Below, one piece after another: positions 7,549 to 16,263 of a stretch of 53,977 bases of DNA. This DNA is from a virus: positions 1 through 53,977 of IMG/VR virus record IMGVR_UViG_3300025547_000009; one strand, written 5' to 3'. Every line of letters begins with the position of its first letter. Positions within the stretch are counted from its first letter, which is position 1. Below the pieces are notes generated by a model. The model had not been told where the DNA came from. It searched no databases and saw only the letters and a list, made by a program, of their open reading frames with translations. The translations under genes were made by a program, and so were the position numbers.

Positions 7549-8727
7549 TCACCACTCCAAGTCGTCAATGATGTCATAGTATCGAGCTTTTTTACCCATT
7601 TCATCTCTGTTTTTTTCAACAAGACTAGGGTCTGGAGCTTGCCCTGGAGAAGTTACTGATCCTTCATACTCTAAAAAATCTTCTGGTACATCTCCATCTC
7701 TTCTAGCATTTGCGTACTCCTCTTGACCTTTTTCTCCCTTAGAATATTTTGATTCTTTATCGAAATCAGCCATGAACCCCATATCATCAATAATGTCCTC
7801 TGAACCTTGTTGGTCATCATCTCTATATCCACGATAACGAGCAACATCATTCATAGCAGAGTAAGACTGAGAAATCTTGTCCTCGACCCAATCATCAAGA
7901 TCTTCCAGACCAATGTCATCAACGATGAAATCAGCCATGTCGCTCATCTCTCGTAGATTCTGTCGGCTCATGTATGAACCAGAGTCTTCGTGGTCTTTAG
8001 CAGTTCGACCAAGACCAATGTCATCAATAATCTCATCGTCTGAAGCGAACATAGGTCTGTGTGTTACTTGAGAGCCACCTTTTTCAGCAAGCATTACCGT
8101 AACATCATATCCCTTTATTCTTTTACGAGTGCCTTTTTGGAAATGTGCCTGTGCCATCTCCTGTGCTTCAAACTTCGAGTCCGCGTAGACTTCAACTTTT
8201 TCACGATTCCACATGGCGATATACCCATTAGAACCAGATCCGATTTGTTGACCCCCAGCCATGCGACCAAGACCCATGTCATCAATAATCTCATCGTCTG
8301 CTGACTTCATCTTTTCATTCATCTCTTCCTCAGAGTGAACTACTTCATCTTCAAACTTTTCAGCAACTTCAGGGTTGTCTTTTTTCCATTGTGCGACCGC
8401 TGTATCAACAACTTTATCTGAGTTATGCTTACGACTAGGTAAACGAGACTCTTTCCAAAAGTCGGACATACGACCAAGACCAATGTCATCGACAATCTCG
8501 AATCCTTCAAGTTCATCAGCCTCAAAGTCATCAGCGACAACATCATCTATATAGTTGCCTGGTCCACTTTTAAGGTCGCCATATCCCGTGTTGAGTTGTA
8601 CCGTCTTTTCCCCCAAGAAATCGGCGGCATTTCTTTCACCATAGTCGGGCTGTAGGCGAAGGGGTTGTTGTGGTTGGCGAAGCTCCATGTGCTTCTGAGC
8701 GATTTTCTTTGCGAGTCTTTTAAACAT
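7549..8727 (-). CDS. Acidic protein with six IIDD-type repeats
   Basis: 392 residues, strongly acidic. It opens with MFKRLAKKIAQKHM, a class 2-like basic helix. The motif (E/D)-I-(I/V)-D-D-(I/M)-G-(L/F) recurs near residues 77, 146, 232, 267, 311 and 385; three copies read IGLGR or MGLGR. Residues 168-225 look like a small alpha/beta domain (WNREKVEVYADSKFEAQEMA, then VTVMLAEKGGSQVTH) of a type I recall from other phage proteins. The repeated acidic peptides look like docking or processing sites rather than a fold. First gene of a minus-strand run under a class L element; AAGGAGAAC precedes the start. Confidence 0.8.
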   Translation of the reverse strand: MFKRLAKKIAQKHMELRQPQQPLRLQPDYGERNAADFLGEKTVQLNTGYGDLKSGPGNYIDDVVADDFEADELEGFEIVDDIGLGRMSDFWKESRLPSRKHNSDKVVDTAVAQWKKDNPEVAEKFEDEVVHSEEEMNEKMKSADDEIIDDMGLGRMAGGQQIGSGSNGYIAMWNREKVEVYADSKFEAQEMAQAHFQKGTRKRIKGYDVTVMLAEKGGSQVTHRPMFASDDEIIDDIGLGRTAKDHEDSGSYMSRQNLREMSDMADFIVDDIGLEDLDDWVEDKISQSYSAMNDVARYRGYRDDDQQGSEDIIDDMGFMADFDKESKYSKGEKGQEEYANARRDGDVPEDFLEYEGSVTSPGQAPDPSLVEKNRDEMGKKARYYDIIDDLEW

Positions 8728-8764
8728 TTCTGTTCTCCTTAAGAGGGTTCATCTTTAATAGTGG

Positions 8765-8783
8765 TAATAGATAAACTATTAAA
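8765..8783 (-). promoter_or_regulatory. Late-type (class L) promoter-like motif
   Basis: Minus-strand TATTTAATAGTTTATCTATT, about 38 bases before the start at 8727. It overlaps the 3' end of the upstream metalloprotease gene and probably drives the 8727-to-2050 run. Confidence 0.5.
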
Positions 8784-10665
8784 TAGAGGGTAGTCCTACG
8801 AGGTACTTAACAACATCACCCTTACCCTCTAGGTTTCGGGTGTAGCATTTTCTATCATCATCCCACTCAAGAGGTTTATTGATGATTGTCCTTACTTGAT
8901 CTTCATCTTGAACATGGTTGACACCGAGTCTCTTCTTTAAGAGTCGGGCGAACCTTGCGTCAACCTCTGCGTACCAACCTCTCTTTAAGAGAAGTTCAGC
9001 ACCTTTCATCAACATAGCGTTCCTACCTTCACTTGTTCCGTCAGATCCGATGAGTCCAATCTTCTTTCCGAAAGGAGTAGATGAGTAGCTGACGAAAGCG
9101 TCTATCTCATCATCACCTTCTACATCTACAACCCAGAAGGTGTCGTAGTTGCTCATAAGATCCGACTTGGAGCTTATGTGTTTCCCTACTTTGGAGTATG
9201 ACAGATCATAAATAGTCCAAAGTTGTTCTTGTTGATCTTGATCAAACTGTCGAGGGGGTGCTTCAACCCACTTTTTACGCTCAAGATGAACACGAGCGAT
9301 ACGACTAGCCATTCTTTGATGGGTGTTAAAGATCATCTTATATGCTTCGCCCACAGCTTTCTTATATTTGCCTTTGGCGTATCTTTTAAGAGTGTGAAAA
9401 AAGCTATTTGGGCTTGTGGATCTCGTCCATTTAGATTTTGACCCGACACCAGTTAAAGCTTTGAATACCTCTAATTTATCTTTTTCTGTGAAAGTCTCAT
9501 ATTCAGAAAATCGCTTTAGATCAGACATTATTGTTCTAATGTTATCTCTAAGATCAGTATAAAACTCACCATCGTCAAGATAGTGGAGTTCCTTTTTATC
9601 TCTTACGCTTAGACTTTTGGGGTCTCCATGTTGGTTATATTCAGGGGTTTGGATTTTCTTTGAGGGCATACCAGCTTCATTCTTATACGCCCTAAAATTG
9701 TCTGTTATTTTCTTACCCACGAAAGTTAATATAGATTGACCAACATGAGTCATTTCATGGATTACAGAAGTATGCACTGCTCTTATTACATTACGCACAG
9801 TAGGATGGTAATCAAAAGACTGAAGAATCTTTTTCCCATAGTCAGGGATAGCGATTGTGACTTCTTTTTTAGTAAAAGACCAACTACTGTTTGTTGCATC
9901 TACCTCGATCTTTACTTTGATCTTGTCAAAATACTCCCAAGTACGGCTCATGTCTGACATACTTTTTTTTAAGGACTCAACCATCATTTCATAGTTTTCA
10001 ATGAGGTCCTCGAACTCAGGGTTGTTTTTCTTTTTCGCCTTCTCAATTATTTGAGAATACTCCACGATTTGACCCTTGGCTTTTTCCCGCATCATTTCTT
10101 GATGTTCTTCTAATGAGTTTTGGTCGAGATACCAGTCACCAAAATAAATAGGGAACTCTTTAATAATCACCTGCCCCATTTTCATGGGTTTTAATTTTAC
10201 TCGGATGACTTTCTTAAATTCTTTTATCTCCCCTTTAAGTTTCTTTGTCTCTCTTTCGCCCCAAGATAAGTAACTCTCCAATTCGATCTCGGTTTTCGCT
10301 ATGCTTTCTTCAACGACTACTCTTATCTGTTCTCTTTTGGCGGGGTCTTTTACTCCAGAGAAGTATCTCTGTTTTAAATGCATAGATGCATAACCATATC
10401 CAAAGTACCCTGTGGACAATGAAGAAAAATCTTTATAACTATTGAAAAGACCACGAGTCCCATCCTTCCTTAACGATTCTCTAAGGGAGACAATGGAGTC
10501 TGAGAGGGCGGATAGACGGGTTTCTTGCTCTCCTCGGTAGTTTTTATAACTTTTAATCTTCTCTTGTAGGGCTTTGACGATATTAGTAGCTACTTGAGAG
10601 AGTGCAAAACCATAAACATCTTGAGTCATCATTTCTGGTGGCTTCATTAGTCCTGCGTATTTCAT
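8779..10665 (-). CDS. Putative zincin metalloprotease (HEMTH) fused to a GNAT-like domain via a class 2 tag
   Basis: 628 residues. H303-E-M-T-H307, within VIHEMTHVGQS, is a zincin zinc-binding motif. The N-terminal 290 residues are charged and helical. A class 2 tag (RMASRIARVHLERK) occurs at about 452-465. After it comes a ~160-residue alpha/beta region with DAFVSYSS, then LIGSDGTSEGRNAMLMKGAELLLKRG, which looks like a GNAT-type acetyltransferase fold, though I cannot align the acetyl-CoA motif firmly. The tag thus sits at the border between two domains. A GGGGGT ribosome-binding site precedes the ATG. It is co-oriented with the C39-like protease gene two bases upstream. Confidence 0.72.
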   Translation of the reverse strand: MKYAGLMKPPEMMTQDVYGFALSQVATNIVKALQEKIKSYKNYRGEQETRLSALSDSIVSLRESLRKDGTRGLFNSYKDFSSLSTGYFGYGYASMHLKQRYFSGVKDPAKREQIRVVVEESIAKTEIELESYLSWGERETKKLKGEIKEFKKVIRVKLKPMKMGQVIIKEFPIYFGDWYLDQNSLEEHQEMMREKAKGQIVEYSQIIEKAKKKNNPEFEDLIENYEMMVESLKKSMSDMSRTWEYFDKIKVKIEVDATNSSWSFTKKEVTIAIPDYGKKILQSFDYHPTVRNVIRAVHTSVIHEMTHVGQSILTFVGKKITDNFRAYKNEAGMPSKKIQTPEYNQHGDPKSLSVRDKKELHYLDDGEFYTDLRDNIRTIMSDLKRFSEYETFTEKDKLEVFKALTGVGSKSKWTRSTSPNSFFHTLKRYAKGKYKKAVGEAYKMIFNTHQRMASRIARVHLERKKWVEAPPRQFDQDQQEQLWTIYDLSYSKVGKHISSKSDLMSNYDTFWVVDVEGDDEIDAFVSYSSTPFGKKIGLIGSDGTSEGRNAMLMKGAELLLKRGWYAEVDARFARLLKKRLGVNHVQDEDQVRTIINKPLEWDDDRKCYTRNLEGKGDVVKYLVGLPSI

Positions 10666-10667
10666 TT

Positions 10668-11714
10668 TTACCCCCTGTTTAGATATGAAGAAGCAACACG
10701 ACTAGCCCTGCGTTTATTGATGTCTCTTAATACGAGATCGACCACGCTTAGTTGAGCCGATGGTTTGACATTGGGCAACAGACCTGCAATCTCAATCGCT
10801 AACTCTTTTCTCGACAACCCGCTTTGAGCGAGGTTTAAGATTTGAGATACCTGTTCATCTGAAACATCTGTCTCTGACTGCAAGCAAGGCAGTAAGGAAG
10901 CCATTTTAGAGGTTGTTGAGGGTAAGTGTCTGATGATCTCTGGGAATGTGGAGATACCTTTACAAGTACGGATTAAGTCAGCCCCCTCAAACAAGAACGC
11001 AGTACATTCTCCTTGAGCGTTCTTTTCAAAATCAAGGGAATACTGTCCAACACCTGGAACTGAGACTTTGTAAACAAGATATATCCCGTCCACATCTGCT
11101 TTACATGACCACTTATCAAGCATGGTCATGTAGCCTAAGTGCTTCACACTTGATACGATCTCTTTTACAGAGCTTACAAAGTCATCTCTAGTAGCCATGA
11201 TTTGTCTCCCATCTTCTGTTATTTCACGCTCAATCATAAGAGCAGGTCTGCGAACTAAGTAGTTAGGCCACTTCTCGTACCACTTAGCATAGAAGTCATC
11301 TTCGGAGACTTCACGAGTGGTCTTGTCGGGGTTGGGTAGATTCGGGTCAGCCACATGAACTACATAGCTTCCTTTTTCACCTGTAACATCAAAGATCAAA
11401 CTAGCATGACTCCAATCCCTACCTTCGGGATTCCATGCAATAAGTACAGGCTTACCCTCATCTGTCCACGCTTTTACTTGGGTCAAAGTAGCTGGTGTAG
11501 TGAGGGTAGCTCGACACCCAAAATACTGAGCACAAGCTAAGACTTCTTCCCACCTAGCCCCTTGCATAGGTTTTGCACCAATCACTTGATTGACTTGATC
11601 CTCGTTGCACTTAACGCCAACAGCATTTAGAGCCATACAGGTGGAGGTCGCCACACAACTAAACTGTGAACGCTGTCGTATTGGGCTCACATCTGCTTTT
11701 GCTGATCTTCTCAT
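10668..11714 (-). CDS. C39-like papain-fold cysteine protease with tag sequences at both ends
   Basis: 348 residues. The N-terminal domain has the order of a C39/papain-like peptidase: Q14-x5-C20 (QRSQFSC), H103 (WSHASLIF) and D123 (VADPN). The core matches bacteriocin-processing-type C39-like domains. The first five residues, MRRSA, repeat the start of the class 1 tag. The last thirteen, around RRASRVASSYLNRG, are a textbook class 2 tag. The protein could process phage proteins or be packaged and injected; no experimental basis is visible. A GAAAGGGAT Shine-Dalgarno and a class L-like element lie upstream. Confidence 0.75.
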   Translation of the reverse strand: MRRSAKADVSPIRQRSQFSCVATSTCMALNAVGVKCNEDQVNQVIGAKPMQGARWEEVLACAQYFGCRATLTTPATLTQVKAWTDEGKPVLIAWNPEGRDWSHASLIFDVTGEKGSYVVHVADPNLPNPDKTTREVSEDDFYAKWYEKWPNYLVRRPALMIEREITEDGRQIMATRDDFVSSVKEIVSSVKHLGYMTMLDKWSCKADVDGIYLVYKVSVPGVGQYSLDFEKNAQGECTAFLFEGADLIRTCKGISTFPEIIRHLPSTTSKMASLLPCLQSETDVSDEQVSQILNLAQSGLSRKELAIEIAGLLPNVKPSAQLSVVDLVLRDINKRRASRVASSYLNRG

Positions 11715-11749
11715 GATAGGTATCCCTTTCTATTGTTAGAAAAGGCACA

Positions 11750-11770
11750 CCTATAAAGAGACTACAAATC
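11750..11770 (-). promoter_or_regulatory. Variant late-type (class L) promoter-like motif
   Basis: Minus-strand TTTGTAGTCTCTTTATAGG, a variant also seen before the tagged gene at 14652. It lies about 37 bases upstream of the C39-like protease start. Confidence 0.45.
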
Positions 11771-11777
11771 TACTGTC

Positions 11778-12539
11778 TTATCTTCTCTTAAACTTCGCTT
11801 TATTGAGGTGAATCTGAATGTGTCCTTTTTCTCCTATACCAATATCATAGTCCTTATCGTAGCCCGATTTGAGCTTTTGAAATATGGGGTACTTTCTTGT
11901 TAGGAGTTTATTAAGATCATTGGTTAGAGGTCCAGCCCACTCATCCCACCAACCTTCTTCATCCCAACCTTCTGGATCACAGTCATCATCCCAATCCTCA
12001 TCACAGTCATAATTCTCTCCAACATAATGGTCGAGTCTATGTCTATTCATAGGTTCTATCCATAGGAACCAGGTATCTCCATCGTCACTTAGATCCATAC
12101 CACTCATACGACTGCCATTCGGGGTCCTTGATCTAATCAAGAAATCGTATACCTCTTGAGCTGTCGGTAGTTGTTCTTCAACTGTAGGTCGAGATCGAGG
12201 TGTTGATCTAGTAGGTGTTGGTTGTCGAACAGCTCTTGCACTTGGAACAGAGGGTTGTCTACCTGTTGGGTTGGATCTAAATGAGTCAGCCAAGTCAGAT
12301 GCGTTGTTTCTGTGCATCATCTTTCTGATGTTTTTTAGATCACGATCACTAAGATCTCCACCGTCTTTGAGGATCTGAAGGTATCCTCCAAGTTCAATGA
12401 CCATTCTCGTGTCAGTTCGGTTTTGAGCTATGAAACCCCTAAGAACTTCATAAGCCTCTGTCTTAGTAGTCGCTTGTTTTTCAAGCCTTGCAATCCTCAT
12501 CTCAAGACTTCTGATTATTTCTGAGGCTGATCTTCTCAT
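11778..12539 (-). CDS. Tagged hypothetical protein (class 1)
   Basis: 253 residues opening with the class 1 tag (MRRSASE to RIARLE, then KQA). Residues 25-85 are helical. Residues 88-125 are a low-complexity Pro/Thr/Arg linker (RQPTPTRSTPRSRP). Residues 185-205 are extraordinarily acidic (DCDEDWDDDCDPEGWDEE). The C-terminal 50 residues look like a small basic alpha/beta tail. The family is not recognised. An ATGGAGAAC ribosome-binding region and a class L-like element precede it, the standard tag cassette. Confidence 0.78.
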   Translation of the reverse strand: MRRSASEIIRSLEMRIARLEKQATTKTEAYEVLRGFIAQNRTDTRMVIELGGYLQILKDGGDLSDRDLKNIRKMMHRNNASDLADSFRSNPTGRQPSVPSARAVRQPTPTRSTPRSRPTVEEQLPTAQEVYDFLIRSRTPNGSRMSGMDLSDDGDTWFLWIEPMNRHRLDHYVGENYDCDEDWDDDCDPEGWDEEGWWDEWAGPLTNDLNKLLTRKYPIFQKLKSGYDKDYDIGIGEKGHIQIHLNKAKFKRR

Positions 12540-12574
12540 AAGTGTTCTCCATTGATTTAGGTTAGTTAAGATCT

Positions 12575-12596
12575 AGTATAATGAAACTATTAAAAG
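12575..12596 (-). promoter_or_regulatory. Late-type (class L) promoter-like motif
   Basis: Minus-strand TTTTAATAGTTTCATTATA, followed by AGATCTTAACTAACC and ATGGAGAAC, the leader of tagged genes. It overlaps the last codons of the upstream gene. Confidence 0.45.
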
Positions 12597-13492
12597 CGAT
12601 CTCTATCAAAAGAATCGCTATCAAAGTCTGCAATCACATCATATTCAATTTGAGCAACGACAATAACAGTTAAATATCTGTCATCATCTCGAAAGATGTC
12701 TCTAACTTCATAATCATACTCGATCACTTCGATTTGAGAGATGTTATGATAGCTAGGGAGTCTCTGTTTTATCTCATATTCAACTTCACCAAAAGCTAAG
12801 TCAATTTCTTCTGATCCCATATTTCTCAAGATGTTGTTCTCAATGTTCTTAGTGAGAGCATCACACAAGATTTTAGTAGATTTATCTTCTGGAGGATAGA
12901 AGTCATCTAAGTTCATCTTAGCTAGTTTCTCAAGGTCTTTTAAGTCAACTTTGAGCTTCATCTTGGTCTTTGATCCTACGACACCCGAAACTGTGTCCAA
13001 TTCGGGATAAGCTGGATTGCTAGGGTGTAGCATAGAGTTTGATTCAACTTCGATCTCACCTTTCATAAGTTTTTCATTCTTATTGATGACTTCACCATCA
13101 AGAATAGAAGCAGACAAAGCATGGAGGAAATGATTTGCTTGTCGATCAGAAACACCTGGCATCATTGCTTGAACAGACTTTAATCCTGTACCTGCTTGTT
13201 TCAGACTCGCATTACGATAACTCGATGTTATCCGATCTGCATCACGATCTGACAGATACATATCTGTATCCCGATCATAATACTTGCCTGCTTTCGGGTC
13301 GTAGTAAAGAACTTCACCACCTTTAAACATGAAAGGCCCTTCAAGACCTTGATTGGAAAGATCTGTGTACCGATCACGATCAAGACGGGGCAGACGATGT
13401 TTAGCCATCATTTCTTCATGGTGTCTCTTTGCAGAGGATCTCTTCTCAAGGTTCGCAATACGCACCTCAAGATTTCTGATTGTATCTTTCAT
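12590..13492 (-). CDS. Hypothetical protein with shortened class 1 tag
   Basis: 300 residues from the ATG at 13492 (ATGGAG just upstream). The N-terminus MKDTIRNLEVRIANLEKR keeps the helical second half of the class 1 tag but has lost the MRRSASE start. Residues 40-85 are rich in Asp, Arg and Tyr (DRDTDMYLSDRDADR). The rest is a probable alpha/beta domain with a strongly acidic, Tyr-rich C-terminus. No known family. It sits between two full-length tagged genes, so it is probably an older, divergent member of the same set. Confidence 0.75.
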   Translation of the reverse strand: MKDTIRNLEVRIANLEKRSSAKRHHEEMMAKHRLPRLDRDRYTDLSNQGLEGPFMFKGGEVLYYDPKAGKYYDRDTDMYLSDRDADRITSSYRNASLKQAGTGLKSVQAMMPGVSDRQANHFLHALSASILDGEVINKNEKLMKGEIEVESNSMLHPSNPAYPELDTVSGVVGSKTKMKLKVDLKDLEKLAKMNLDDFYPPEDKSTKILCDALTKNIENNILRNMGSEEIDLAFGEVEYEIKQRLPSYHNISQIEVIEYDYEVRDIFRDDDRYLTVIVVAQIEYDVIADFDSDSFDRDRF

Positions 13493-13536
13493 TAGTATCT
13501 CCATTTATTTGGTAGGGTTAATGATCTAAAATTTGA

Positions 13537-14652
13537 CTATCTAAGAGAGACTGCTTCCATTTTATAAGTCAAATAAGTGATTGCAGGGTATCGACTCGCT
13601 GTCTTACCCTCTACCATCTCATCATATTCGTCAGTATTAACCACCCAGCGATACATCGCTTTCTCTAAGAGAGCTAAAAACCCTGTTATGATGAGTGGTG
13701 CAAAACTACCTATGTTTTGTTTTAGATAATCCTTAACCTGATCTGCATTTAAACTGATCGGTTGGTATTGAGATATTGGAGTCTCTATCGTTGTATGCTC
13801 AATTTGAAGGAAGTTATTATCTGAAGCAGGGATAGCGTCTAATGTAAGATCTCCTTTTGACATTGCTACTTCCATTTTTTTAGCAAGGTCTTGGGCTTCT
13901 TCTATCGTGGGGAGCTGTGTGGTCGGAGGAACTTCTTGAACAATACGAACCCTTGTATTTTGACTCAAAGCGGTATACTCAGTCATATCTGCTAAAGTGG
14001 TTCTTAACCCAGAGGCTTGGACAATCAAACGAGCTAACATCACAATGATCGTGGTCACTACTGTGCCTTTTAAAGCCATTATCCCCACTACCCCTATGAG
14101 AGATGTGAAAAAACGATAAAGTACCTTAGAATACCTTTTAAGAGCGTTCATGAATATCTTAAAGCTATCCCCTTCACTAATCTTCTTAGGGTTAAGGATA
14201 TGCTTAAAGTCTGAATACCATGAAAGGTATGCACTTTTCATCCTCGTTTGGTTTTCGCCCACATACTTTTTAACAAGGTCTTTTAAAGGAATCTTTTTAT
14301 CCTCTGCCTTACCCCCTGTGAAGATAGATTTCAAAGGGTCTGAAGGATTAAAGGAAACGATCTTAGGTAAGCCAGCTCTTGTGGTTGTCACACCTGCCAT
14401 AGCTCTAAAAATCCTTGAACCCAACAACGCCCCTAAAGAGTCGTTAATCTTGGATTTATTTCCCTCAACTTCAAGATTGACCGTATTGTATATGTCAGCA
14501 AATCCATTGATGATCTTCTTAACAATGTTCTTAGGGATATTAACAAGACCTTTAAATGTACTTGAAATATCATCTATGAACCCTGCTTGACGCTCTAAGT
14601 TTGCGACTCTAATTTCAAGCTCTCTTATGGTTTCACTGGCAGATCTTCTCAT
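13537..14652 (-). CDS. Tagged membrane-associated hypothetical protein (class 1)
   Basis: 371 residues beginning with the class 1 tag (MRRSASE, then RVANLERQ). Hydrophobic segments at about 185-220 (VLYRFFTSLIGVVGIMALKG, then VVTTIIVMLARLIV) and about 318-335 (FAPLIITGFLALL) look like two or three membrane helices. TASRYPAITYL near the C-terminus loosely resembles the class 2 tag. The family is not recognised. It shares the design tag plus membrane domain with the protein at 43863-44918, which carries a class 2 tag instead. The standard TTAACCTTAA leader and ATGGAGAAA ribosome-binding region precede it. Confidence 0.77.
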   Translation of the reverse strand: MRRSASETIRELEIRVANLERQAGFIDDISSTFKGLVNIPKNIVKKIINGFADIYNTVNLEVEGNKSKINDSLGALLGSRIFRAMAGVTTTRAGLPKIVSFNPSDPLKSIFTGGKAEDKKIPLKDLVKKYVGENQTRMKSAYLSWYSDFKHILNPKKISEGDSFKIFMNALKRYSKVLYRFFTSLIGVVGIMALKGTVVTTIIVMLARLIVQASGLRTTLADMTEYTALSQNTRVRIVQEVPPTTQLPTIEEAQDLAKKMEVAMSKGDLTLDAIPASDNNFLQIEHTTIETPISQYQPISLNADQVKDYLKQNIGSFAPLIITGFLALLEKAMYRWVVNTDEYDEMVEGKTASRYPAITYLTYKMEAVSLR

Positions 14653-14698
14653 AAGATTTCTCCATTTGATTTAAGGTTAATGAGATCACTTATGAGAA

Positions 14699-14719
14699 CC
14701 TATAAAGAGATTACAAATC
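14699..14719 (-). promoter_or_regulatory. Variant late-type (class L) promoter-like motif
   Basis: Minus-strand TTTGTAATCTCTTTATAGG followed by TTCTCATAAGTGATC and TTAACCTTAA. It overlaps the end of the GNAT-like gene and lies about 47 bases before 14652. Confidence 0.5.
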
Positions 14720-15145
14720 TATCACCACACAAAGACCAGAGCTAGGGTACTTCCTTTTAAGAGAATCCCACACCCTCATGGCTTGGTCGCTAGTAGAACC
14801 CGATATGCTACATTTTTCGGGTATGATGACAAAGGGTTTCCTCACCCTTTTCGACCAACCCTCTATGAGCCTTTGATAAATCTCTGACCCGATTCTCTTG
14901 CCATGATAGTCTTTACTAAGACTAACCACAGTTACTTCAAGAATTCGTATCTCCTCACCCTCCATGACTTGAGGGTATTCATAACTGATGTCAATGAGGT
15001 CATCAGAACAGTGGTAGGTATGTACTACTTCCATCATAGAGATAGAGTCTCCATAAGCCCTAGCAAGCCCGATGACATTACCTTGATCTTTAACCTCTAC
15101 AAAAACAGAGGTTGGTGTGGTTTTGACAGAGAACTCTAACATCAT
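14711..15145 (-). CDS. GNAT-like acetyltransferase paralog
   Basis: 144 residues with a GNAT-like order: strand VTVVSLSKDYHGKRIGSEIYQRLIEGW (acetyl-CoA loop-like HGKRIG at about 80-85), then FVIIPEKC and AMRVWDSLKRKYPSSG. The signature FIPxxC, then RVWxSL, then a (F/Y)PSSG-type ending recurs in both halves of the protein at 42865-43860. The three form a phage-specific paralogous set. The classical Q/R-x-x-G-x-G/A is imperfect (H-G-K-R-I-G), so activity is uncertain. It starts at either of two adjacent ATG codons; no strong Shine-Dalgarno is visible. Confidence 0.65.
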   Translation of the reverse strand: MMLEFSVKTTPTSVFVEVKDQGNVIGLARAYGDSISMMEVVHTYHCSDDLIDISYEYPQVMEGEEIRILEVTVVSLSKDYHGKRIGSEIYQRLIEGWSKRVRKPFVIIPEKCSISGSTSDQAMRVWDSLKRKYPSSGLCVVIDL

Positions 15146-15146
15146 C

Positions 15147-15707
15147 TTAGTATTTGAGATCTAGTCCGAGTTTGCCATCCGTACCTGGTACTTTACAGCA
15201 GATACCTACGACTGTTGGGTCAACACCTAAATTGGCGTTAAGATTAGCGTCTGGGTCATTACATAACAACCCATTTTCGCTTATTTTGAGAGGGTCATTA
15301 AGGTTATATGTAATAGGGCCAGCGTTGCGAACGCCATTAACTGCTAAGGCTGTTGTTTCAAACTCTTTGAACAGAACTCTAGCACCCCCATTAATGAGAG
15401 TCAGAACAGCCGCACCCGAAGCTGAAGCTAATGCACCCGTGTTCTGATAGGATGTGAAGTTTCTGTATGTGGATTGTCTAGCGTCAGCGTAGTTTTCTGA
15501 TCCATAGAGAACGAAACCCGCTACATATTGACCATTGGATTTTTCAACGGTAAATTCAGCCACGCTATTTTCGTTTTCTACATAGTGAACCCAAGTGCCA
15601 CCTTTCCAACCTGTTTGACGCATGATCTGTCCTGCGGTGCAAGGTGTTTTATCGCCATTTTTTAAGACATCAATGTCATCCATAGTTAAATTAAGATCTA
15701 TTGACAT
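15147..15707 (-). CDS. Hypothetical, probable virion structural protein
   Basis: 186 residues, rich in Gly, Asn and Ala, mostly beta-type, with no membrane segment and no tag. QTGWKGGTWVHYVENENSV and the Asn/Asp-rich C-terminus (CNDPDANLNANLGVDP) suggest an exposed beta-rich structural or decoration protein, but I do not recognise the family. Its start codon overlaps the stop of the upstream gene (TAATG), with AAGGTGAAG as ribosome-binding site. Its placement among tagged genes supports a late/virion role by inference. Confidence 0.68.
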   Translation of the reverse strand: MSIDLNLTMDDIDVLKNGDKTPCTAGQIMRQTGWKGGTWVHYVENENSVAEFTVEKSNGQYVAGFVLYGSENYADARQSTYRNFTSYQNTGALASASGAAVLTLINGGARVLFKEFETTALAVNGVRNAGPITYNLNDPLKISENGLLCNDPDANLNANLGVDPTVVGICCKVPGTDGKLGLDLKY

Positions 15708-16210
15708 TAGACTTCACCTTTGTCTTTTTTATCTTGTAAGACCTTCTTGACTGCTTTAGCCATTTCTTTCTTGTCTAAGTGTCTTTCAACAACCTTCTTT
15801 ACAAGATCCTTTTTCACCTCAGATTTGGTCTGTACTTTGGGTGTAGGGGGTTTAGCTTTAGCTAACTCATCAAATGAATTAGGTACACCCTTAATCGGTT
15901 CTTCTGTTTTCACAATGAACTGATTGAGGGTACTGAACTCTTTACCTCCAGGTCTCTTGACGATCTCATCGGGAGGAGGGGGTGCAATCACAGATTCGCT
16001 TTGGATGAGATCGTCATCTTTTTTCATCTCACCCGACTGTATCGCTTTTTCGGCTGTGTCTACTTTGTTTGTGATAGCTTTCGACTCTGCTAAGTTCCTC
16101 ACTGATCTTTTGGTTGGGTTGTCAAAGAAAACAGACTCGGCTGACTGTGCCTGTTCAAGCTCTGCTACTCTCCTCATCAATGAGGCTATTTTATATCTAA
16201 GATTGCTCAT
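15707..16210 (-). CDS. Charged, proline-containing hypothetical protein with tag-like N-terminus
   Basis: 167 residues, highly charged. The N-terminus MSNLRYKIASLMRRVAELEQ mixes class 1 and class 2 features (a KIAS segment, then RVAELE matching R-h-x-x-h-E). A Pro cluster (APPPPDE) lies near residue 78. The C-terminal 60 residues are Lys-rich helix (VKKDLVKKVVERHLDKKEMA). It resembles scaffold or internal proteins in composition only. An AAGGAG site and a strong class L element precede it; first gene of the 16210-to-14711 run. Confidence 0.72.
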   Translation of the reverse strand: MSNLRYKIASLMRRVAELEQAQSAESVFFDNPTKRSVRNLAESKAITNKVDTAEKAIQSGEMKKDDDLIQSESVIAPPPPDEIVKRPGGKEFSTLNQFIVKTEEPIKGVPNSFDELAKAKPPTPKVQTKSEVKKDLVKKVVERHLDKKEMAKAVKKVLQDKKDKGEV

Positions 16211-16242
16211 ACTAAACTCCTTGAGGCTTTAGTGTACGCAAT

Positions 16243-16260
16243 TTATAAATAAACTATTAC
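16243..16260 (-). promoter_or_regulatory. Late-type (class L) promoter-like motif
   Basis: Minus-strand GTAATAGTTTATTTATAA, about 33 bases before the start at 16210. Confidence 0.55.
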
Positions 16261-16263
16261 TTT

